NCBI RefSeq assembly: GCF_900090045.1
Contig: NC_041783.1
Location: forward strand, 1,261,501 to 1,325,500
DNA length: 64,000 nucleotides
Reading direction: 5' to 3'
Source of the DNA: Plasmodium malariae
Lineage: Eukaryota; Apicomplexa; Aconoidasida; Haemosporida; Plasmodiidae
Within the stretch, counting starts at the first letter, position 1. Each line of letters begins with the position of its first letter. A model generated the notes under the pieces. That model did not search any database, was not told where the DNA came from, and saw only the letters and a list, made by a program, of their open reading frames with translations. The position numbers and the translations under genes are program-made. Positions 55,698-64,000 of the stretch are shown here, piece by piece.

Positions 55698-56114
55698 ATG
55701 TCAATGGATCATCAAGACCTTAAGCCGGTAATATGGCATAAAACCGAAAAAAAGCCGAAACCAAAAAATATTCAAGAGGCTAGAAAATTAGGTATAGATG
55801 TAGAAGTAGAAAAGAAATATTTTGGCGGTAAAAATAAATCATGTAAAGGTAATTTAATAATAGAAAATAAAGCGAAAATTGAACAAGAGACAGAGAATTT
55901 TAAAATTGATAGAGTTACTCCTGTTTTTTCAAGAGCTTTACAACAAGCTAGAATAAATAAAAAATTAACACAAGCTCAGTTAGCTCGACTCGTTAATGAA
56001 AGTGAATCGGTTATAAAAGAATATGAAAATGGAAAAGCAATACCAAATAATGTCATTATTCAAAAGTTGAACAGAGTTTTAGGCGTGAATCTCCCATCGC
56101 CAAAAAAGAAATAA
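55698..56114 (+). CDS. MBF1: Multiprotein-bridging factor 1
   Basis: Transcriptional coactivator that links sequence-specific regulators to TBP; it also associates with stalled, collided ribosomes in other eukaryotes. Single exon, 138 residues. The N-terminal MBF1 domain starts with DLKPVIWHK and contains KNIQEARKLG and EVEKKYFGGKN. The C-terminal helix-turn-helix covers about residues 76-131 (FSRALQQARINKKLTQAQLA, then NESESVIKEYENGKAIPNN, then LNRVLGVNL), ending in a basic PSPKKK tail. Length and domain order match the family, with no insertion, which is unusual among its neighbours. The identification is secure. Confidence 0.97.
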   Translation: MSMDHQDLKPVIWHKTEKKPKPKNIQEARKLGIDVEVEKKYFGGKNKSCKGNLIIENKAKIEQETENFKIDRVTPVFSRALQQARINKKLTQAQLARLVNESESVIKEYENGKAIPNNVIIQKLNRVLGVNLPSPKKK

Positions 56115-56548
56115 AGATCAACAATTTATTAGAAAGAAGCGAGTTGGCAAAGTGAGTCGGAAAAGGCCAATCAGCAGAAAAGTAGAAAAAGGAAGAGAAG
56201 CAATACAATATTATGTACGTTTGCTGAATATTTTAATGAACATATTTATAAACCCCGTAAATTTTAAGCATAAGCTTTTTTCTTTAAAATTTGACTAGAT
56301 GTACATTTATATATTTGCACATATTCACATGTGAGTAATTATGTATATAATGTATGCACATTCTTATGAATATATACGGATTGTGGAGCGTTCTTAAAAA
56401 TGGCATGTTGTGTTGTAATATTTCAAATGATTAGAAAAAAAGAGAAGAATTATACTTGCTTTCGTTTTAACACTATTTTGATAGGAGTAAATGCAGCATG
56501 TACAACGCACATGGATATTTATCATTACTTCTTGTAATAGTAAAGAAA

Positions 56549-56705
<157 letters not shown>

Positions 56706-57177
56706 ATATATATATATATATATATATTTTAACCCATTTGTGTAGCTTTAGTTGTTTCCCAAGTTTTCCGATAATACGGAAATATTTTGTTCTTTGTATG
56801 TGTCTTTTTTTCTTAGCCCATGTATGTTTGCGCGCATGTATGTACATGTACATGTATATGTATATGTAATGTATACATTTATGCATGTATGTGATTTATT
56901 TTAAATGATTCAATTTTCATTTTGCATTTTCATTTACATTTTTATTGACATATTTCTACTTTTTTCATTTACGCATTTTAAATACATTCTTTATTTACTT
57001 GTACGTTTATTTAATTTTTTTTATCAAAAAAAGTAAAAGAAGCACAAATGAGTAGATAAATATATGTAGTATAGATATACCCGAATTTTTTATATTTCCT
57101 TCATGTTTCGTAATGATAAATACAGTGTAAATTGCAAAAAAAAAAAAAAAAAAGAAAAAAAAGAAAGAAATATACAG

Positions 57178-57300
57178 ATAGGTAGATACATACATACATA
57201 GGTACGTAAATACACAGATAGGTACGTAAATACACAGATAGATACGTAAATGCACAGATAGGTACGTAAATGCACAGATAGGTACATAAATATATAGATA
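57178..57300. repeat. 20-bp tandem repeat
   Basis: About five copies of aggtacgtaaatacacagat with point differences, next to two poly-A runs. Confidence 0.85.
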
Positions 57301-57506
57301 GAAAAAAAAAAAAAAAAAAGGGTTATATCTCTACATTTCGCAAATCTTTCTTACCTTTTTGCCGTTTTCCTGATTATTAAAAAATGTACGAAGAGCATCC
57401 AAGACTATCTGAGTTTACACCGTATTGAACGGGCCCGACGTAAATGTAACTGTCACTGTATGCCCACTTCAAACGAAAGAGCATTAATAAAATTGAAGTA
57501 TATATG

Positions 57507-57537
<31 letters not shown>

Positions 57538-57704
57538 GCACAAGTACATGTAAATGTGAAGATAAGAAAATATACGGGACGCGAACTTTTTTGATGTTTT
57601 GTGTGTATGCACACACATACATTGTTGTAAAGTATTTCATTTTAACCCTTTTATTTGCTCTGTGTTTTTATTTTTATATTGCGTTAATTTTTCCGTTATT
57701 ATGC

Positions 57705-57892
57705 CTTTATTTTGCTTATATTTTGCTTATATTTTGCCTATATTTTGCTTATATTTTGCCTATATTTTGCTTATATTTTGCCTATATTTTGCTTATATTT
57801 TGCTTATATTTTGCTTATATTTTGCCTATATTTTGCTTATATTTTGCCTATATTTTGCGTATATTTTGCTTATATTTTGCGTATATTTTGTT
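57705..57892. repeat. 11/22-bp tandem repeat
   Basis: Alternating tatattttgct and tatattttgcc units, about 17 copies of the 11-mer. Confidence 0.9.
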
Positions 57893-58123
57893 TTTATTTT
57901 TTTAATTTTTGGTTTTTACCGTATTTGCATTATGCTTGATGGTAGCCATTTGGCTGGACTTCACTGATATTGGAACCGGTGCAACATAGGGGTACTTTAA
58001 AAAAAAATAGCAAAAAAAAGGTATATAGAAATGAACCAAAAGAAAAAGATGATATAAAGAAAGGAGTCTATAAAATTATATAAGGATTAATAGACAGCTG
58101 TGCAGTGTGTAGTTTGCAGTGCA

Positions 58124-61100
58124 TTACATTAGTACGTATATTTTTTTTTTTTTTTTTTTTCCCATTTTTTTTTTTTTTTTTCTCCCATTTCTTTTTTTTT
58201 TTTTCTGCCTTTCCGCGTTTGCTACCTCACGGTAGGGACCCCCATTGTTGTTGTTATTTATAAAGTATAATCCGGGGTATAGAGAACTGCTCCAATATTT
58301 TTTATTTAAATTTAAATGTCTTATAGAGGTTACATAATTAACTAGATCATTTTCAACAGCAATACCAGCCAGTAGGCCATGAGAAAAGGCTAAAGAGTTA
58401 TCAAAATGTGTGGGGAAGTAACAGTTCATTTCTCTGTCTATGTTTTTAATTATAGTTTTGAAATGTAGTAAGTAATCTATATCACTATATACTTTTATGT
58501 TTTTTGCTGTTATTTGGCTAGTTACAGTATTCATATGTTTTTTATAACAGTACAGTTCGTTCTTACCCTTGAATTTCTTCATTAATTCATATATATATTT
58601 TTTTATTCCATTTATTAACATTACCTCGAAGTTTGAATCGATGTCTTCATTTTCCCTTTTTTCTTTTCTTAGTAACTTTTCCTTAACTGAACGTGTGCAT
58701 GTTTTTAGCAATTCGACATTCTCCTTCTTTAGAACTTTTTCCAATCTAAGAAAGCGATGGGGAGAGAAGGAAAAAAAAAAAAAAAAAAAAAAAAAAAAGT
58801 GTACACGTTCATATATATTTATTCATATTACACAATACGCTTGAACGAAAGCGTCGTGTCGTGTAGGAAGTGAAAAGTGTAGTGTTAGTGGACAGTATTT
58901 CCGTATTCGTAAGTGTGGGGATATCGTGTTCGACAGCGGTTTACCACCGTTAGTTAATTTTATTCTATTTATACATTGTTTTTCGTAATTTTTCCATATT
59001 CTGAATTTTTCCTTTTTATTCTTTTCTTTTCTTGTCTTTTTTTTTTTTTTTTTTTTATTTATATTTTTCAATTTTTTTAAGCATTGCATCATTTTACGTG
59101 GGAATTTTTTCTTGACTTTTTTTTATTGTTACCTTCGTGGAGGCTCAGCGTCATTGATAATTTTAGCTAGTTCCTCTTCACTTTTTACGTTTTCGTCTAT
59201 ATCTATGCACAATTCATAGAAGTCGTTGATACAGTATATCAAATTGGAGCTAAATAGAATAACACCATAGTATTTCATCCTATTAATACGTTCTATAATA
59301 ATTATCGAGATATGTTCAATGATTGTATGTAGGTTGATAAGTTGGTTAGTCAAGCATTCACCGATATAACATACATTACAATGTGTTTCTAATTGAATAG
59401 ACAATATGAGAGAAGAAGAAATATTAGTAGGGACCTTTATTAAATAATAAAATTTATTTATATTTAAACAACAACTCTGTAAATTACTTATAGTATCACT
59501 AACATTTCGAACCATAGAGTGATAACCAATACTACACTCCACTAAGTTTTTATCAAAACTATTATATAGAGAAATAGGAACAGATATAATTTTTATATTA
59601 ACTTTTCTATTTATAAATATATCATTAAGTATATTCATAACTGATATAACCTTTTCATCTCCTATAAAAACTAAATTGGTTATATAATTTTCTTTACAGT
59701 TTTCAATTATTTTATTTACGCATTCTTCTTTCACTAAATCGGGAATGTACAGTGTTGTATCTTCACACTTTTTATGATAATCTACCTGTACACCTAGTAG
59801 TGGAAAACCACCTATATTTATGCAATTCTTTAAATTATTGTCGTTAATTATACAAGTTTCATTTTTTAGTAGTCCTCTTATACCTCTTACATACCCGAAC
59901 AATTTTAAATTATTCATAGACAATCGTTGGTGTAATCCCACTAATATATTATTTGCACCAGGAGTACAATGAGAAAGTAACACAACCCCTGTGTTCTTAT
60001 AATAACAGGAAGAGCTCACTCTACCATTTTTCTTCAAACCAAACGTGTTGTCATGTACTACATAAAAGTCTTTTATTTTATTTATATGAAGGAATGAATT
60101 ATAATTGAATTTACTTTCGAAATTGTTGTCCATATATCTAATTCCTGTATTGTGTCTAATCAAAATTGTGTTAAAATTTATTACTGACTTTGTTAAGGCT
60201 TTTTCAATTTCTGATAACATCTCTTCCCTCTTGTAATAATTGCACTTGATTTGGTTCCCACTTGGGTTTACCCATTTTCCTTCATTTTTGCATCCATTGT
60301 TTCGTTCGTCCATTCGCTCGTCCATTCGTTCGTCCATTTGTTTGTCCATTCGTTCGTCCATTCGTTTGTCCATTCGTTTGTCCATTCGTTCGTCCATTCG
60401 TTCGTCCATTCGCTCGTCCATTCGCTCGTCCATTCGCTCGTCCATTCGCTCGTCCATTCGCTCGTCCATTCGCTCGTCCATTCGCTCGTCCATTCGCTCG
60501 TCCATTCGCTCGTCCATTCGCTCGTCCATTCGCTCGTCCATTCGCTCATCCATTCGCTCGCCCATTCGTTCGTCCGTTTTGGAAATTTTGTACCGCACTC
60601 TTCCCACATTCTCATCGCTAAATGCTTTACCGCTCGTTACTCCATTCAGTTTGACAGTCCCTGTGTAATCTTCCCGAATACCCATGTACTCGTCCTTCAG
60701 TCCAGAGATAGTGAAATTCACCCTGTTGTATATTTCGCTATCCTTTGAAATGATGTCTACATAATCCTCAGCAAAAAATTTGGTTAATTTTTTAGGAGAC
60801 CCTAAAGAGCTTTCATCACTTTGAACAGACACATTGTGCTGATATTGTATCCCGCTAAGTGCTCTGTACCTGTCCTCATACAAGTAGATGGAGCGGCATG
60901 TTTTGTATTTAGAGTAGTAGTTGCTCTTTAGGTTCACTTTTTCCCTTTTCAAAAAAAATTCAAAGTCTTTTACTAGGTTTTGCGGGCAGTCTTTTACGAG
61001 GTCCCCCTTAGCATTTTTCTGTGTATCATTATCGATAGCATTTGAGCCATCTTCTCCTTGCCTATCCTTAGTTTTATTTTTTATTCTCATTAAGCTACAG

Positions 61101-63486
61101 ATGGGTACTCCTATAATCTCTATATCATTTACATTTGACAGTAGATGTTTCAAATTCTTGATGATGCACATATATCCGTTATATTTATTTTCTATTATAT
61201 GCACACAACTGAATCCTAGGATATAACTGTAAGCACAGTCGAAGTTTGTTGGCAAAGAGCAAGTAACTTCGTTCCCGTAAGAATGAGGTATATATACTAA
61301 ATCGTCTATTTTTCTCTTGTCTGTTTTTTCCTTCACCATTTGAAGAAGCAGCTCTTCCACGTTCGTGCGGAAATACTAAAAAGGGAAGACGAAATATGAT
61401 AAGCGCAAGACCAAAGAGGTAAGACGAATAAGACAAGACAAAAAGGAAAATACAAAAAATACAAATTGCTTAAGTATAACACATGAACGCCAGAGGGTGA
61501 TATGGGTGTCTATATATCCATACATACCCACACGAACACAAAAGCATGAATGCATATGCAGCGGACGATAATAAGCACCCCACGTACGATAGTTCTACGC
61601 ATATAACATGTGATACAACAAAACATTGCTCAGTAAACGCAGGGACTTACTTGAAAATTTTCCGAACAAATTTCTTCCAAGAGCTGATTTTGAAAAGATA
61701 AAGGTAAAGAGTGAAAGAGGGAGTATTCTTCTCTATCCAAGTGACTACTTAGTTGAGCTTTGAGTTTACTGAGCATGGTCATTTCGTCCTTAACATGCTT
61801 TTCTTCGAAATTCCCCTCCACAGTAGGCTCCTCCTTAGTAACTCTATCACTTGTAGCAATTTTCTCTTTCGTTTGTCCAATAGAACTAACCATCGCTTTA
61901 AACTCAGGAATTTTTCTAAGTAACCCTTCAGGTATAATTATAATGCCATATTTTTTATGGTACTTCGTGCACCTAGTCTCAATAGTGTCAGCAATAAAAT
62001 TAATAATATCTTTTAGCCTTAATTTTTTTTTTTTAATTTCCTCGCTTACTAGAACAATATTTACCTTAGTTTGTAGGAAGCATTCTAAGGCAATATGACT
62101 AGAATGATTTCCAATTATCCTAATAAAGTGATACCCCTTCAAGTATGTTTGTATGTGTGATATTAAATAACTAATATACTGACAGTATGTATACACAGTA
62201 GTGTCAAAACCTAAGGAGCATTCAATAAATTCATTTCTCATTTCGTTATGTACTGTTTTGGGGGCACTTACTATTGCAGTTTTGTTCAATTTATTTTTCA
62301 TTTTTCGAGGATATTTCTTTTTTACTTCTTCATCACTTAAGTCACTCAAAATTTCGTATGTAGCATCGTATAATTGACACTCTTCATGTTCATTTGCATG
62401 TTCATTTGCTTGTTCGTTTGCATGTTCGTTTGCATAGTCGTTTGCATAGTCGTTTGCACGTTCATTTGCATGTTCGTTTGCATGTTCGTTTGCATAGTCG
62501 TTTGCATAGTCGTTTCCATTTTCAGCTTCATTTATATTTCTATTTCCATTTCTATTTCCATTTCTATCTCCATTTCCATCCTCATGCTCACCATTTTCAT
62601 GGCAGTATCCTCTTTTTGCGCCTTCTGCGTGAACTTCTTTGCTATTTCCTTTTCCATAAAGCATACCACGAACTATTCCATTTTCCTGCTCTACCTTTAT
62701 TTCCCCTTCATATAACTTTTTTGCTCTCATCTTATGATATTTTTTTGTCTTAATTTTAATCTTTTCATTAGCTTGGTTGTAAATATTTTCAAAATACTCT
62801 GCTAGTATGGCTGCTTGTCTATTACTATTAACCGCTCCAACAATTATTAAACCGTTCAAATTTAAGTGTCTACAAATTTTAAATAATTTTTTTTTGTCCT
62901 TTTCGTTCAAAATATTTAATTTACTACTTTTTATCATGTCGAAACCACCACTATTTCTGAACATACTTATGTACTCATTTTTTAATTCCATGAAATCATA
63001 ATTTTGTACTCCTTTAAAACCATTTAAAAAACCATATAATACATTTTTTTTATTTTTCTTTCTTAAACAATCTAACACACCACAAATAATATTATGACCA
63101 CCTGGTGCTTGTAAACCTGTGAACAATATTCCTATATTTAGAATAACATCTTCACTGTAAACTTTCATCATTTCTTTAAGAAGAGAATTTTCAGTATAAT
63201 AGCTTCTTGATATGTCATCTGATATTTCGGTTGAACATGTATCATATAATTTTTTTCCTTTAAAATAATTTAAACAAGTATTTTCTCCATACAATTTGAT
63301 TATTGGTTTATTTATAGTATTAGGAAAATGGTTCTTCAAAACATCCTTTTCACATTTTCCACTTATATTATTTTCCATCTGTTCAATTATAGTCTTATTT
63401 TTCAGAGCAAGTGGTAGAGCGATTTTATGTTTCCTTCTTTCTTCTTGCAGTTCACTCAAGTGTTTTTTGGCGTTCTCAATATCCAT
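58124..63486 (-). CDS. PFK11: Two-half 6-phosphofructokinase, PFK11 type, probably catalytically impaired
   Basis: Exons 61651-63486, 59133-61375 and 58124-58745 (phases 0 and 2); about 1,566 residues. It is built like plant PPi-PFK beta and alpha subunits fused in one chain. Beta-like half: SELQEERRKHK start, GLQAPGGHN (124-132), LYGFLNGFKG (150-159), RNSGGFDMI (177-185), then GAVNS (217-221) where active enzymes have GGDDS, PKTVHNE (409-415) in place of PKTIDGD, and IIGNHSSH (457-464) in place of MGRxASH. Alpha-like half: LLSHCTPGANNILVGLHQRL, NIGGFPLLGV, FIGDEKV. The C-terminal exon completes the fold and ends with GGPYREVANAER and a Lys tail. Tandem-repeat insertions sit in both halves. 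Loss of key residues agrees with what I recall for P. falciparum PFK11, in contrast to the active PFK9. A non-catalytic or regulatory role is inference. Confidence 0.88.
60300..60585 (-). repeat. 12-bp coding repeat (D-E-R-M) in PFK
   Basis: About 23 copies of cgctcgtccatt on the + strand, encoding consecutive DERM tetrapeptides with a few DKRM/DKQM variants. Located near residues 877-970. Confidence 0.96.
62385..62580 (-). repeat. 12-bp coding repeats (A-N-E-H / A-N-D-Y) in PFK
   Basis: Units of catgttcgtttg and tagtcgtttgca, encoding ANEH, ANDY and ANER, then NGNR-type units. Inserted in the beta-like half between GAVNS and PKTVHNE. Confidence 0.93.
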
Positions 63487-64000
63487 GATGGTATCCAGGT
63501 GTTTATTTGTTAATGAACGTGGATATTTACTATTATATTTGCTATATTTGCTATATTTGCTATAATTGCTATATTTGCTATATTTGCTATAATTGCTATA
63601 TTTGCTATATTTGCTATATTTGCTATAATTGCTATATTTGCTATAATTGTTCCTATTTTTGTTCCTAATATTATTATTATTATTATTTTTTTATTTATTT
63701 ATTTTTATTTTAAAACCCAATGACAGGTGTGTCTCTTGTGTGCCCCGCCTTTTGTTCCTCAGTGCACTTCTACATGCACATCATACAGGTGAAAACCAAA
63801 TGTAAAAAAGTGTATACAGATATTTAAAAAAAAAAAAAAAAAAATTGAATAAAAAAAAATTGCAGCTAATACTGCTCTAAAGAGGGTGCGTTGAACTTTT
63901 TTTCAGAGCTGCAAATATCAAGAGCAACAAAATGGTTACATGAACAGTCACATGGGCAGTTATACGATTGGTCTCATCAAGAATTACATTTCTGCCTTTT
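63487..64000. other. Upstream region of the PFK11-type gene, window end
   Basis: Contains a 9/18-bp repeat (tgctatatt/tgctataat) from 63529 to 63650, probably 5' UTR or promoter, and an ATT run at 63668-63690. The last 250 bases are somewhat richer in G+C, but I see no definable exon. Confidence 0.6.

Noticed and set aside
60240..60748. Antisense ORFs of 119-165 codons over the PFK repeat
   Set aside because: All frames are open through a 12-base repeat; the sense-strand PFK gene explains the region.

Overview
The window is a stretch of an AT-rich Plasmodium nuclear chromosome. The evidence is the extreme A/T bias, long poly-T and poly-A runs, many small introns that mostly follow GT...AG, Asn/Lys/Asp-rich insertions inside conserved proteins, and several products that are recognisably Plasmodium. 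I cannot fix the species. The low-complexity load and long poly-T tracts in introns suggest a member of the malariae/ovale or avian group rather than the GC-richer vivax-like group. From memory, dUTPase and the second phosphofructokinase (PFK11) lie within about a dozen genes of each other on P. falciparum chromosome 11, so the block looks syntenic with that region.

Layout, left to right: dUTPase (-); a 67-residue C4 protein (+); METTL1/Trm8 tRNA m7G methyltransferase (-); a small secreted or organelle-targeted protein (+); a 15-exon membrane-anchored protein disulfide isomerase-related protein (+); a 10-exon Sec14/CRAL-TRIO lipid-transfer protein (+); a highly charged protein of unknown function (-); a 1,452-residue protein with a TFIIS central domain (-); a stretch with exon-like segments that may hide a small spliced gene (+, 29.9-32.2 kb); a K/E-rich unknown protein (-); a 2,738-residue protein ending in a degenerate SNF2-type helicase region (+); a roughly 765-residue protein that resembles the zeta subunit of adaptor complex AP-5 (+); prefoldin subunit 5 (-); MBF1 (+); and a three-exon, two-half PFK11-type phosphofructokinase (-). 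I see no tRNA, rRNA, mobile element or CRISPR array.

The genes are mostly housekeeping: nucleotide pool, tRNA modification, ER folding, lipid transfer, transcription and chromatin, vesicle coat, chaperone. They are not an operon. The most interesting content is (1) two apparent pseudo-enzymes, a SNF2-like protein with lost ATPase motifs and a PFK with lost catalytic motifs; (2) the AP-5 zeta-like protein; (3) two genes whose reading frames break by exactly one base inside homopolymer or tandem-repeat runs, with splice phases showing how the frame should continue; and (4) exon-like segments in an apparently empty region. Tandem repeats occur in nearly every intergenic region and in many introns.

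Exon coordinates were derived by hand from splice motifs and phase matching. Ends flagged as uncertain should be checked with transcripts.
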